64,000 nt of DNA from Anaerofilum sp. An201 (GCF_002160015.1 NZ_NFJT01000002.1:1-64000), one strand, 5' to 3'. Positions 24,081-33,352 are shown, counted from the first letter of the stretch. Numbers and translations: made by a program. Notes: generated from the letters alone by a model not told the origin.

Positions 24081-24131
24081 ACAGGTATAATTTTTCCCGT
24101 TCTGAAATTTGACGTGAAAAAGTATACCTGT
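24081..24131 (+). repeat. 9-bp inverted repeat ACAGGTATA/TATACCTGT
   Basis: The arms lie at 24081-24089 and 24123-24131 with a 33-base AT-rich centre, immediately past the stop of the gene at 24148-24936. There is no T-tract, so it is unlikely to be a simple terminator. TATAAT-like sequences overlap the left arm. Confidence 0.35.
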
Positions 24132-24147
24132 CGTTTATGCTGCGCAG

Positions 24148-24936
24148 CTATGAATCGAGACCAATTTGCAGGCCGGGCTCGGTCAGATAACCGGCAAAAT
24201 CCATCAGGTTCGTCTCCCGAATTACGGTCGCCTCAGTGCCTGCAATAGGTCCTTCCACGGTCGTGTAAAAAAAAGAAAAATGGGCTGCGTTATCTGAGTA
24301 AAACAGGGTCTCCGTAATCGCATTTGTGACCCGTTTCATCTCCCAGTTGTCGTTATCGCAGACGGCGTTTGAACGGATATTTTTGACAATCCGCTTATAA
24401 ATAAGGGTAAGTTTTTGTCCGGTCAAATCAGGTACATTCCGAGTTGAAAAATACTCCTCAAGAGCCAGTTTTGTGTTCTGGTAGATATCGTAACTTCCAG
24501 CAAATTTGGCAGATGCCAGTGGGGGCAAAGTCAGCCTTAGAATGCAATTTTTCGGCTGAGAAACATGGATATTCAGCCGCTCCACATAGCGTTTTCGCCG
24601 TTCTGGTCGCTTGGAATCCAGGGCGCCAAGGATGGCATTTCGGACGGCCATGTCGGCCTGTGTTATCTGCTCAAGCAGGGCATATAATCTCTTGTCCGGA
24701 ATGTTTTCCAATGGCTGATTCTGCGGTAAATCTTCTGTGAGCTGGACCAGCCTACAAGCTCGTTTTTTCAGAAAATCAGTGCTGTCGAGGTACTGCCATC
24801 CGGGCAGGATATGGCTGTTTTTGCGATTTGGGGGCGGCGGTTCGAGGGGAGGGGCTTCCACCCTTGCGGATGAAAGGCCCTCGAAAATCCCCTCATAGTC
24901 GCTGTTTTCCCACTCGTTACGCCTTCTCCGGGACAT
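24148..24936 (-). CDS. Hypothetical protein
   Basis: This 262-residue protein opens with a basic, Arg-rich start (MSRRRRNEWENSDYEG) and a Pro-rich linker. The middle is helical. A C-terminal block (NAVCDNDNWEMKRVTNAITE... FFYTTVEG) has the rough order of conserved Asp residues seen in RusA-type resolvases. That similarity is faint and I do not assign it. The ATG overlaps the end of the upstream gene by 20 bases and follows GAGG. Confidence 0.65.
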   Translation of the reverse strand: MSRRRRNEWENSDYEGIFEGLSSARVEAPPLEPPPPNRKNSHILPGWQYLDSTDFLKKRACRLVQLTEDLPQNQPLENIPDKRLYALLEQITQADMAVRNAILGALDSKRPERRKRYVERLNIHVSQPKNCILRLTLPPLASAKFAGSYDIYQNTKLALEEYFSTRNVPDLTGQKLTLIYKRIVKNIRSNAVCDNDNWEMKRVTNAITETLFYSDNAAHFSFFYTTVEGPIAGTEATVIRETNLMDFAGYLTEPGLQIGLDS

Positions 24937-25480
24937 CGTTCCATGCCTCTTCAGGATTGGTTTTTTTGACGATTTGCAGCTTGAAATCCTCATCAACCGT
25001 ACAAAAATGGGAGATTCCGGCCGCCTTGATTTGCTCCAGACGGCAGCCCGGCTCGACAATGGCAATACGCTTAATGGATGGACGGTCTTCCAGGGGCACA
25101 GGCTTTGCAGCAATCATCATGCTGGTAGACAGCTCCATCCCGTTCTCAATGCGGCAAACCTGAATATAAAGGTTCCCCTTCATAAAGCTGAGAATCCAGG
25201 GGCTGGGGGTACAAATAAACTCCTGGCTTTCCGGGAGAAATTCCAGCAGCACGCGGAAAGCGGTTCCCTTATGGCGCAGGGCACTGTTGATTTCCACATG
25301 AGGGTTGCGGACGGCGTATCCGCCTTTCTGGTATGCGACGCGGCTTTTGTATGCCGCATATACAGCTTGCAAAGCCATAGGCTGAGAGAGTTTATAGACC
25401 TTCATCAGGTACATGACCACCAGCTTTTCAGGCAGAGCTTCAATTTTCTGCAAGAGCTTTTTGATTACTTCGTTATACAT
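24917..25480 (-). CDS. Hypothetical conjugative-element protein (possibly DUF5697-like)
   Basis: This 187-residue protein starts MYNEVIKKLLQKIEALPEKLVV. The first 60 residues are a likely helical, winged-helix-like region. A beta-rich part (FRVLLEFLPESQEFICT..., LYIQVCRIENGMELSTSM) then leads to PEEAWNDVPEKA. It recalls a family found next to VirB4/VirD4 genes in clostridial conjugative elements, possibly DUF5697; this is tentative. GGAGG lies eight bases before the ATG. Confidence 0.65.
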   Translation of the reverse strand: MYNEVIKKLLQKIEALPEKLVVMYLMKVYKLSQPMALQAVYAAYKSRVAYQKGGYAVRNPHVEINSALRHKGTAFRVLLEFLPESQEFICTPSPWILSFMKGNLYIQVCRIENGMELSTSMMIAAKPVPLEDRPSIKRIAIVEPGCRLEQIKAAGISHFCTVDEDFKLQIVKKTNPEEAWNDVPEKA

Positions 25481-25542
25481 CGTGAAACCTCCAATCGGTT
25501 CGTAAAAAGTTTTCGTACGGAAATCCCAGATAATACGCGCTG

Positions 25543-25688
25543 GCCCGCCACATATCAGCGTTCGATGTGCAAAAAACTTCCACTTAAACGAACGAGATAT
25601 TTTCTCGGAACTTTGTGTCCGATTTTAGAATCTTCTAATTCTTTTTTCACGTTCGTTCAGCGAAAGGAAAAGCCAATGTGTGGCGGGC
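25543..25688 (+). repeat. 10-bp inverted repeat in the gene-free region after virB4
   Basis: GCCCGCCACA (25543-25552) and TGTGGCGGGC (25679-25688) face each other across about 126 bases. The gene-free stretch 25481-25730 also holds an AGAATTAGAAGATTCT near-palindrome and two CGTTCG motifs. It must contain the promoter of the gene at 24917-25480. An oriT is possible. Confidence 0.35.
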
Positions 25689-25730
25689 GTTTCGCGTATT
25701 TGCGGCGTTCGTATCGTCAGGAATGCAGAA

Positions 25731-28532
25731 TCAGGGATTGTTTTGGACGACGGGTTCGGGTTCGGGTTTGGGTTCGGTCTCCTGCTGGAAATCGAGAATG
25801 TCATCGGATGCCAGCGATATCTCGTCGGCGTCCTCGAAGTCGTCCAGGTCTACGACCTGCCGGTTCTCTTCAGGCTTTGCCGGGTTAGTCTCGGGTGCAT
25901 CGGGGAGCAAACCGCTCGTCTGCATTTCGGCCTGCCGGATAGCGGCCTCGTCCCGCATCTTACGACGCAGGTATTCGGGGTCGGTCGTGATGACGTCCTT
26001 TTCAAAAGGCGAGGCCTTGAAATCTACGAACAGCTTTGTGTTGCCGGTAGCCACCATGCCATTGCCGCGCTGGAGAGTGGTGATTTTCTTGTACTCATCA
26101 TCACTCAGGTTCATAATCTCGGACATCATATCGGCCTCCACATTATCCAGATGCAGGCAGATTTTGGTGTCGGAGTTGCTGATGATGGCCTTGCCGTATT
26201 CACCATTTTTCAGGGCAAAGAAGTCGGTAATTTCCTGCGTCATTACAAAGGCGGAACCGCCAAACGCACGGATGGTCTTAAAAATCTCCTTGACGTATTC
26301 AGCTGCCATCTCGTTGCCCTGTGTGCCGATAAGCTGCCATGCCTCATCCACGAACACGGCCTTTTTCGCCAGTCGGTTCTCCTTGATTTTCGACCAAACG
26401 AAATCCAGCGTGACGAACATGGACAGGGCCAGGTTCTGTCCCTTGGTTCCGTTCATGTCGAAGACGATGTACTTGTTGTCCAGGTTCACATTGGTCTTAC
26501 GGTTGTACACAGAAAGAGAGCCGTTGACAAGGGGTACGAGGATGTTGTAGACCTTGCGTAAGACCGGCTCATCTTTGATGGCGTCGAATAGGTCTCCCAG
26601 CAGGGGGAATTCCTTATACTTGCGCGTTCCGGGAACAAACACAGAATCATTGTCTTCGGTGATACCGAATTGTTCGTACACCTTGTAGATGTAGCCGTCC
26701 AGCATCTGTTCCTCTTCCTGCGTCAGGTCACGGACGACCAAATGGAAAAATGTATGCAGGTCTTGAACTTTTTTGGCAAGCAGAGACGTTTCCTCGCCGT
26801 ACCCATCCAGGTCCACAAGCCCCTCGGTGTCAGGAACATGGATATCGAACACATTGATGGAGTACGGGGTGCCGGGGCCGAGGGCGATATACTGGCCGTC
26901 GATTTGGTCGCAGGCACGCTTATAGTCCTCTTTGCCTTTCATCGGGGTAATGATGAATGTCTGGATGTCCTGCAAACGCATACGGATGGCAAGCAGCTGT
27001 GCAGTAAAGGTCTTGCCGTACCCGGACTTGCCGACGATACAGCCGTTAGCATTGGAGTGTTTTTTGGTGTTGAATACATCCACAGCTACGATAGAGTTGT
27101 TCTCGTGGCTGACGCCCAGAGCGATGCCGTTGGGGTCCTGCAATTCGCTGCTGATAAACGGGAAGAACGACGCAGCCCCACTGGACAACATATTCCGGCG
27201 GGCCTTGCCCCAGATGCTTCTGCTCATCTTGCACAAAGGCAGAGAGCTTTCAAAGGCTTCTTCCATCTGGAAGGTTGTACGGCGCAGCTTGATGCCAACC
27301 GATTGAGCCATCTGTTCCAGCATATCGTAGCGACGCTCCAGCTCTGTAAGAGTGTCGGCCGTAACAGTAATGAGGACACCCGTGTAGAAGAAATCCTCGC
27401 CGGATGCCAGACCGTTCAGCAGATAGAAGCCAGACTGGATAAGACTTGCCACACTTGCCGCCTCGGTGGTGGTATCGCTGGTCTCTTTCAGCTTTGCACG
27501 GTTATTGCGGATGCGCCGACCGATGGAATTTTCAACTTTGTGTTTGGGCACGCGCTCCATGAAGATATCCAGGTCGATGCCCTCGGAGGCGTTGATAAAC
27601 CCGGCCAGCCAGCCGGCAACGACGTAGTTCGGAAATCGCTCGCTGGAAAAATACCCAAAGGTGTAGAATTTGTTGTCCACAACAAGGTGTTGGGGATGGG
27701 TGTAGTCAATCCACGCTGGAGCGATAAACTCAGTCGCAGGAATGGGCGGAATAGCCTCTTCCCCGCTCCGTACACTATCGGTGATATAGTGGGTATAGAC
27801 CCGCTCGGCGCGTTTTGCGAAAAGCTCTGTCTCAGACGCCCGGCGGTTCAGAACCTCATAAAGCAGTTCGTTTACACCGTGGTCGTTTTCACAGGTGTTC
27901 AGGAATACGACGCCGGCCTGGTCAAGGAACATGCGGATACGGGCGGCGGATTGGTTCAGAGACGCAACGATTGCGCGGAAGTTGGAACCATCCGAAGCGA
28001 TTTCGTCGGCATATTCGATGATAACGAAGAAACGCCGGGTAACGCCCTCGCGGAGCGCCGTGTCCTCCACCTGCTGGATATACTCTTCCTGCATGCGGCG
28101 GCACAGAGCGTTTTTCTCGCTTTCGTGGCTCTTACGCATAATTTCGAGAAGAGATTCGGTCTTGGCCTTACGGGAGAAAACCTTGAACTGGACTTTTGCG
28201 GGAACCGTATGGAGCATACCCTCAAACGCCTGTCCGATGCGGTTCTGTTCTGCATGAGAGAGCATCAGGAAGTTCTGCGGGGCGAATTCCATGATTTTGA
28301 GATACCGGCCGTCCTTGGTGACGATGACGCTGTGGAGCACGTCTCGGATGGGAACCGACATCTGAGTGGATTGAATCAGCTTGTATTCCTGTCTCTTGCG
28401 AGCCTCTTCCTCGGCCTTCCGACGAGCTCGCTCAGCCTTTTTGGACCGCTGCTTTTTTACGCGCTTGAGTTCTCGCTGTTTTTCCTCAAGCTCGTTCAAA
28501 AGTTGCTTATCAATATTCTTTTTCTTAGCCAT
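25731..28532 (-). CDS. virB4: VirB4-type conjugation ATPase
   Basis: This 933-residue protein has VirB4/TraE architecture. A charged, Lys/Arg-rich N-terminal tail (residues 1-45) is followed by the N-terminal VirB4 domain. The ATPase half has a P-loop (VGKSGYGKTFTAQLL, near residue 500) and a Walker B (KKAVFVDEAWQLIG, near residue 710). Further motor blocks follow (FVMTQEITDF). It powers assembly of, and DNA transfer by, the type IV secretion system at the inner face of the membrane. The C-terminus ends in an acidic, Glu-Pro-rich tail with EPKPEPEP. AAGGAG precedes the ATG; the PrgI-like gene lies 15 bases upstream. Function call is secure; the symbol is by family. Confidence 0.95.
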   Translation of the reverse strand: MAKKKNIDKQLLNELEEKQRELKRVKKQRSKKAERARRKAEEEARKRQEYKLIQSTQMSVPIRDVLHSVIVTKDGRYLKIMEFAPQNFLMLSHAEQNRIGQAFEGMLHTVPAKVQFKVFSRKAKTESLLEIMRKSHESEKNALCRRMQEEYIQQVEDTALREGVTRRFFVIIEYADEIASDGSNFRAIVASLNQSAARIRMFLDQAGVVFLNTCENDHGVNELLYEVLNRRASETELFAKRAERVYTHYITDSVRSGEEAIPPIPATEFIAPAWIDYTHPQHLVVDNKFYTFGYFSSERFPNYVVAGWLAGFINASEGIDLDIFMERVPKHKVENSIGRRIRNNRAKLKETSDTTTEAASVASLIQSGFYLLNGLASGEDFFYTGVLITVTADTLTELERRYDMLEQMAQSVGIKLRRTTFQMEEAFESSLPLCKMSRSIWGKARRNMLSSGAASFFPFISSELQDPNGIALGVSHENNSIVAVDVFNTKKHSNANGCIVGKSGYGKTFTAQLLAIRMRLQDIQTFIITPMKGKEDYKRACDQIDGQYIALGPGTPYSINVFDIHVPDTEGLVDLDGYGEETSLLAKKVQDLHTFFHLVVRDLTQEEEQMLDGYIYKVYEQFGITEDNDSVFVPGTRKYKEFPLLGDLFDAIKDEPVLRKVYNILVPLVNGSLSVYNRKTNVNLDNKYIVFDMNGTKGQNLALSMFVTLDFVWSKIKENRLAKKAVFVDEAWQLIGTQGNEMAAEYVKEIFKTIRAFGGSAFVMTQEITDFFALKNGEYGKAIISNSDTKICLHLDNVEADMMSEIMNLSDDEYKKITTLQRGNGMVATGNTKLFVDFKASPFEKDVITTDPEYLRRKMRDEAAIRQAEMQTSGLLPDAPETNPAKPEENRQVVDLDDFEDADEISLASDDILDFQQETEPKPEPEPVVQNNP

Positions 28533-28547
28533 AATTATGTGTGCTCC

Positions 28548-29213
28548 TTATCGCCGATTGGCCTGGCGCTCTTTTTTCGCCTCAGCCTTTGCGCGTTTCC
28601 GTTCTTCCTTGGCCGCCAGAGCAGCCTCTTTTTTTGCCTGCTTTTCCTTGCGTTTACGCTCCTTGGCCTCGCGTTTAAGCTCCTTTTTGGATTTGAGAGC
28701 GTCAGGCGTTTCGACATAGCCGAGGTCGTCCGCAAAGAACTCTTGGTACTTGGGGTCGTAGATGTCGGAAGATACGTCCTCGCGGTTCTTCTGAGCGTTG
28801 CTGTTGATAACTCCAATTAGGCGGAGGATTTTGTCGCGGGGCAGCTCGCCGTTTTCGCGGGTCAAATATCCGGGCGTGGCTTCCATCTTCACACGGGGGT
28901 TATATTTTGCCGTTCGCTTTTTCTTGCGGTAGGAAAACAGGTGGCAAAAAAACTCGACCACACTATCTCCGTTGATACCTGTTGCGCCGAACAAGAGCAG
29001 GCCGCCGGCCACAACTGCCGTGACAACGATTTTTTGATTCATGGGGAGTTCCAGGTGTGTGGTGACATATGCAACAGGGGAAGCCATCACCGCGCCCTCA
29101 ATCAGGTTTCGGGTGCGGAACAAGCCATTGAAGCATCGGCCAGTATCCACAAAGTTCTCCGGGATAATCCGTGTCTGCTGAGGCACATCGCCGGACGATT
29201 TTTGAGTTGCCAT
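28548..29213 (-). CDS. PrgI/VirB3-like membrane protein with a charged tail
   Basis: This is a 221-residue protein. The N-terminal part matches the PrgI pattern of Gram-positive conjugation systems: IPENFVDTGRCFNGLFRTRNLIEG, then a membrane segment near residues 55-80 (IVVTAVVAGGLLLFGATGI). The last 60 residues are a long Lys/Arg/Glu/Ala helix, probably a coiled coil reaching into the cytoplasm. VirB3-like proteins anchor VirB4 to the membrane, and the gene sits directly upstream of virB4, as expected. Confidence 0.8.
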   Translation of the reverse strand: MATQKSSGDVPQQTRIIPENFVDTGRCFNGLFRTRNLIEGAVMASPVAYVTTHLELPMNQKIVVTAVVAGGLLLFGATGINGDSVVEFFCHLFSYRKKKRTAKYNPRVKMEATPGYLTRENGELPRDKILRLIGVINSNAQKNREDVSSDIYDPKYQEFFADDLGYVETPDALKSKKELKREAKERKRKEKQAKKEAALAAKEERKRAKAEAKKERQANRR

Positions 29214-29219
29214 CGTATT

Positions 29220-29711
29220 TTAGTCCTCCTTTTCCACGCCTGCGTAACTGTGAACGGCCCGAATGCCATCTCGCAGGAGTTTTTCGAGATTTTCTTTTCT
29301 GTGCCGGTAGCCATAGATAGGGCTGATGTTTTGCACATACATGCACACAACCTCATCGCCGGTGTCCCAAGACTCGAATACGCCAGAATAAGAAGAAATC
29401 GTCTTTCCAGCGCGAGCCCGTGCGGCTTTGTCGCTTACCACCACGGCAAATGCGACCTGGTTCTGTTCCTCGTTGTGGATGTAGGAGATGCCGGTGAGCA
29501 TTTCATCATTAAGGATGAACAGACGGGGTTCTGCCCCATTTCTGGCCGGGGACAGGAATTTTTCCAGTAGAGATTTCTTTTGCATTTCCATAAAAACTGA
29601 GGGGCAAGAATCCGTCTGGTTGCGCTGAACCAGATAAGCGAGATTCTGCCCACCCGCCTCCTTTTTTCTGATATTTGTATCTCCGTAGCAAGAGGCTACG
29701 GTTTCTGCCAT
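29220..29711 (-). CDS. Hypothetical protein in the conjugation operon
   Basis: This 163-residue protein starts MAETVASCYGDTNIRKKEAGG. The body has alternating strands (FAVVVSDKAARARAGK, DEVVCMYVQNISPIYGY) and a basic C-terminal helix. No membrane segment. I chose the ATG at 29711 with GGGAG before it. That site lies in the 3' arm of a small hairpin (CGCTCCC with GGGAGCG), so translation may be gated. A terminator separates it from the upstream S1-like gene. Function unknown. Confidence 0.7.
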   Translation of the reverse strand: MAETVASCYGDTNIRKKEAGGQNLAYLVQRNQTDSCPSVFMEMQKKSLLEKFLSPARNGAEPRLFILNDEMLTGISYIHNEEQNQVAFAVVVSDKAARARAGKTISSYSGVFESWDTGDEVVCMYVQNISPIYGYRHRKENLEKLLRDGIRAVHSYAGVEKED

Positions 29712-29736
29712 GATTCGCGCTCCCACAAAGGGAGCG

Positions 29737-29772
29737 AAAAAATATGCCGGCGGGTTGTCCCGCCGGCATAAA
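29737..29772 (-). terminator. Intrinsic terminator inside the conjugation operon
   Basis: An 11-bp stem (ATGCCGGCGGG/CCCGCCGGCAT, TTGT-type loop) is followed by ATTTTTT on the minus strand, after the S1-like gene. It would lower expression of the PrgI and VirB4 genes relative to upstream genes. Confidence 0.8.
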
Positions 29773-29787
29773 AAGATTCGATTCCGC

Positions 29788-30954
29788 TCAGGCTTTGATG
29801 CAGCGGCCAATCGCCATATTGCGCTCTTTGTTGATGCCCGTAACGAGCATCACAACGTCATCGCCCACCAGCAGCGGGTCCACGCCGTTGTAGTTTTCCA
29901 GCGGAATGAGCCCGCGCACCTTCAGGCCCTTGATGATGACGACGTAGTATTTTGGCAGAACGGCTACCACAGAAGCGATGTAACGACCGTTCATCATCTT
30001 TTCGTTTGCCATTTCCACCTTGGCCTCGCTGCGTTCGATGAGAGCGTGAGAGAGAGAGATGTCGATGGTGCGGTTCTCTTTGTCAACATCCAGCTTCTCC
30101 ACGGCGACCATCAGGCCTTCACCTACATGGAACTCCTGCGAGGCATCCTCAATGTAAGCGAACGCGGACAGGCCGCCGGTGCCGATGACAGATTCGATGC
30201 CCAGACACTCAACAGTGACATAACGGGGGCCAGTGGACACAATGCTGGCTTTTGCCACACTGCCAACATGCACATCCGCACGAGGGCCGAAGAAGTGCAG
30301 TTCCTGCAATTTGTCCATCGCCTGCTTGCGGGAGGCAATGACGAACGGGATACCGTCCTCATCATAGCCGATACCCTTGGGCAGGAAGGATACGGCCGCC
30401 TCAAGCATGTGGGATGCTTTCCGGCGATACCGGATGAAGCGTTCATCATCGGTGGCCTTCTCGATATCCTTCATGTCGGAGTGATAGAAGAAGTCCTCAG
30501 CGGGGATGACGATGCGAAGGGTGTCGCGCTTCACGATAATGCGGACATACTTGTGGTCCACTTCCTCGACAGCGATGATACGGCCATAGCATACAGTGCC
30601 AGCGGCGATAGCCATTTCCATCTGGCGGATTTCCCGGCGCTGGGTATCAACTGGCATGTTCGCCATAACGAGGTCGTTGCCATCGTCCAGGATATGGCGG
30701 CGGTCCAAGCGAATCTGCGGGGGCGCGGTCCGAGTGCGCTGGGGAGTCTGAGTCGATTTCTCCTCTGCGCCGTCCGCATCACCGACAGCTTCCTCGGCCG
30801 GCTCTTCCGCCTGTTCGGCAGCCACAGGCTCAACTTCGGGGACCTCCACAGCCACGTCAGTCTCCTGAGCGACGGCCTCGATAGGTTCCTCATTGGCGGT
30901 AATCGCACCATTGCCAGCGACTACCTCTTCGGGGATTCTGTTCATTTCTTCCAT
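29788..30954 (-). CDS. S1-like RNA-binding domain protein
   Basis: This is a 388-residue protein. An acidic, Glu/Ala/Pro-rich tail (residues 1-75) precedes a series of S1-type OB folds. The first is AAGTVCYGRIIAVEEVDHKY. The middle one includes VGSVAKASIVSTGPRYVTVE and FHVGEGLMVAVEKLD, then VDKENRTIDISLSH. The last is GRYIASVVAVLPKYYVV with VRGLIPLENY. Such domains bind single-stranded RNA, as in ribosomal protein S1. Here the gene lies between virD4 and virB4, which is unusual. Its own mRNA leader (30960-31080) holds three hairpins, so self-regulation is possible. Confidence 0.75.
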   Translation of the reverse strand: MEEMNRIPEEVVAGNGAITANEEPIEAVAQETDVAVEVPEVEPVAAEQAEEPAEEAVGDADGAEEKSTQTPQRTRTAPPQIRLDRRHILDDGNDLVMANMPVDTQRREIRQMEMAIAAGTVCYGRIIAVEEVDHKYVRIIVKRDTLRIVIPAEDFFYHSDMKDIEKATDDERFIRYRRKASHMLEAAVSFLPKGIGYDEDGIPFVIASRKQAMDKLQELHFFGPRADVHVGSVAKASIVSTGPRYVTVECLGIESVIGTGGLSAFAYIEDASQEFHVGEGLMVAVEKLDVDKENRTIDISLSHALIERSEAKVEMANEKMMNGRYIASVVAVLPKYYVVIIKGLKVRGLIPLENYNGVDPLLVGDDVVMLVTGINKERNMAIGRCIKA

Positions 30955-30959
30955 TTTGA

Positions 30960-31080
30960 TTGTCTCCTTAATTGTTATTCACAGCGCTCAAATATGCGCT
31001 ATGTACGGTGCATTACTGCACCGGTCTGTGCCATCATGACACAATGCCACAAAGGGCTAACCCTGCCGTTCCACGCAAGG
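30960..31080 (-). promoter_or_regulatory. Hairpin-rich leader of the S1-like gene
   Basis: Minus-strand hairpins include GGTGCA-GTAA-TGCACC and AGCGC...GCGCT, plus a GTGGCATTGTG / ATGGCAC pair. They fill the space between the terminator at 31086-31121 and the ATG. No clear promoter hexamers can be assigned. Confidence 0.45.
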
Positions 31081-31085
31081 AACCG

Positions 31086-31121
31086 CAGAAAAGAAAAAGC
31101 CGTGCGAACAAACGCACGGCT
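31086..31121 (-). terminator. Intrinsic terminator after virD4
   Basis: The stem AGCCGTGCG/CGCACGGCT with a TTTGTT loop is followed by TTTTCTTTTC on the minus strand. Confidence 0.85.
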
Positions 31122-31129
31122 GTGTGTGA

Positions 31130-33334
31130 TTAAAAGCTAAATGCGCCGGAGTCACTGGAAACAGTCTCCAGTTCGATTCCCTGAGACATGGCTGCGGAAA
31201 TGTCCCGGTTGCGTTCTGTCATGCTGGACACATCTCCATGCCGGATATCACGGAAATCCTTCGGGAGTTTGTATCGTTTGCTTGCCAGCGGGTAATCCCG
31301 CAGATGTACGTCAGGCGGCAACCCTTCCCGATAAAAGCGGTGCTCGATGTAGCCACACCGATGGACTTCCAGAAGGTTCCGTCCATTGTGGTAAATTAAG
31401 ACATCATCACGGCTGAGACGACGGATTTCATCGGGGTTCATAAGGTTTCGCTTACCGTCACCTTCGCCAATCTGATAGCCTTGCATCATAGTGCGGTTGC
31501 CCAGGGAAGTGCTTCTGGAATCCTTGGTAGAGAATACGCGGATAGAAGCAACGCCCGACAAGTCAGACATGAAGTTTGCTGTCTCGATATCGTTGCAGCC
31601 CAGGAACAAAATTGTGTCACAACAACTGATGATGGTTTCGCGGGCCTCCATGTAGTTCTTTTCAAGCTGCATAACCGATTGCAGGATGATGGAGATGTTG
31701 ATTTTTCGAGACCGAACAGTAGAAATCGTGACATCAAACGATGGGATGGTGCCAAGGTTGGCGAACTCATCACAAATCACGTTCACCGGTAGACGGTTTT
31801 GCGGACCGAATCGGTCTGCCGCATCCGAAACGTCCTTGAAAAGGAATGTGAAGAACAAAGAGGTCAGGACTCGCATGGCCGTGCTCTTGTCGCTGATAAT
31901 ACAAAAAAGAGCCGTTTTAGTGGAACCGAGCTCTTCCAGAACGATTTCGTCGTTCGCTGTAATGCGCTGGATGTCCGGCATCTGGAACAGCTGGAGACGC
32001 TGGGCAAGGCCCTGGATGATGTTGGGGCGGACGTTATCACCACCGTTTTTGAAAATGCTCCACGCGAGTCCGGCGGGATGTGTCAGGGGGACGGCTTTAA
32101 ACTTTTCTTCCATAGCCGCCAAATCGTTGGTGATGAGCATAAAGCAAATCGTAGCAATATCGCAATCCGGGGCCTCATCTTTCAGCCCCTTCATGGTTTC
32201 TGTCACAGTCTCAATTCCGGTATCCAGCTGAATCAAAATTCGCATGGCGCGTTCTCTCTCACGCATTGTGGAATCGGGATTGTCAGATTCAAGTACCTGG
32301 AGGACTTGAGCCATATCTTCATCCGAGAGCTTTCCAGTAACCCTGCCTGCGATTTCCTTTCCGGCAGCTTCATAGATACCCTTCAGAGCCATTTCCCGGC
32401 GCCACGCACAGAACATGACAACCGCTTTCAGCAGGTTGGATTCCGCTGTGCCCCAGAAATGGTCATCCTTGCCGCCTTCAGCAGTATTCTTCATCAAAGC
32501 GTCCACGAATTCCATCGTGCGGACCTCGCTAATGTCGCCAGTCTCGGGGTCGTAAATCTCGGAAATGCAATTCCATGCGTCACTCCGTTGCGGAGACACA
32601 AGGTTGAACACCTGCACTTTGTAGCCTTCCAGCCGGAGTTTTTCAGATGTGCTTTCGTACAGCTCTCCTTTTGGGTCGGTAATTACTACGCTTTCCCCAC
32701 GCACAATCGCTTGAAAGATGGCGTTACGAACATAGCAGAAAGATTTGCCTGTACCGGGAGAACCGAGAACGAGGATGTTTCGGTTTCCTTTGGTGTTCTC
32801 AGGCAAACAAACAACCTCTTTGCCTCCTTCGGTATACTGACCGAGGATAACGCCACGAGCGTCGTCGATGTGGCAGATTTCGTACTCCTCTTTCGCTTCT
32901 TTGCGGGACATCCATTCGGCTGTGCCATATGTGCCTTTGCTGGAATAGTCAACACCACGGGAGTCGCTGCCCTTGATAACATCCAGTTCTCCGTTTTTTC
33001 GAAGCACGATGAAAGCAATCCCAGACACCACCCCGCCGAATACCAAAGCATACAGCCAGCCTCGGATGGAGGTAATGCCGGCCACAAAATGCATCAGAGG
33101 CGATTGCATCATGGTGTAGGGTAACGATTCCTTCTGAATCATCACAATGAACCCGGCAAGATATAGAGAGAACAGCGCCAGAGCAATTCCGCCGACAATG
33201 AACGCAATCTTTTTCCGTCCAGGAGATTCATCGTCATCGTTCCAGTCGCTCTTCCGCGCAAGAAATTTCGACAGCATACTCTGGCGCATATCGTCCATTG
33301 CTGCGTCGGAATCAAAATTTTTTCCAAATCGCAT
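31130..33334 (-). CDS. virD4: VirD4-type coupling protein (conjugative ATPase)
   Basis: This is a 734-residue protein. Three membrane segments lie at the start (near residues 42-65, 78-92 and 95-110). A P-loop is at ILVLGSPGTGKSFCYVRN (near residue 195), then ITDPKGELYESTS typical of VirD4/TraG. A Walker B is at NVICDEFANLGTI (near residue 520) with following ISIILQSVMQLEK. Coupling proteins bring the relaxase-DNA complex to the secretion channel. It starts at an ATG with AAAGGAG before it and ends at a strong terminator. No relaxase gene is visible in the window. Confidence 0.95.
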   Translation of the reverse strand: MRFGKNFDSDAAMDDMRQSMLSKFLARKSDWNDDDESPGRKKIAFIVGGIALALFSLYLAGFIVMIQKESLPYTMMQSPLMHFVAGITSIRGWLYALVFGGVVSGIAFIVLRKNGELDVIKGSDSRGVDYSSKGTYGTAEWMSRKEAKEEYEICHIDDARGVILGQYTEGGKEVVCLPENTKGNRNILVLGSPGTGKSFCYVRNAIFQAIVRGESVVITDPKGELYESTSEKLRLEGYKVQVFNLVSPQRSDAWNCISEIYDPETGDISEVRTMEFVDALMKNTAEGGKDDHFWGTAESNLLKAVVMFCAWRREMALKGIYEAAGKEIAGRVTGKLSDEDMAQVLQVLESDNPDSTMRERERAMRILIQLDTGIETVTETMKGLKDEAPDCDIATICFMLITNDLAAMEEKFKAVPLTHPAGLAWSIFKNGGDNVRPNIIQGLAQRLQLFQMPDIQRITANDEIVLEELGSTKTALFCIISDKSTAMRVLTSLFFTFLFKDVSDAADRFGPQNRLPVNVICDEFANLGTIPSFDVTISTVRSRKINISIILQSVMQLEKNYMEARETIISCCDTILFLGCNDIETANFMSDLSGVASIRVFSTKDSRSTSLGNRTMMQGYQIGEGDGKRNLMNPDEIRRLSRDDVLIYHNGRNLLEVHRCGYIEHRFYREGLPPDVHLRDYPLASKRYKLPKDFRDIRHGDVSSMTERNRDISAAMSQGIELETVSSDSGAFSF

Positions 33335-33352
33335 ATTTAAAACGCTCCTTTC

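Noticed and set aside
26670-28820. Long plus-strand open frame opposite virB4
   Set aside because: It is antisense to a confident VirB4 gene and has no start signals.
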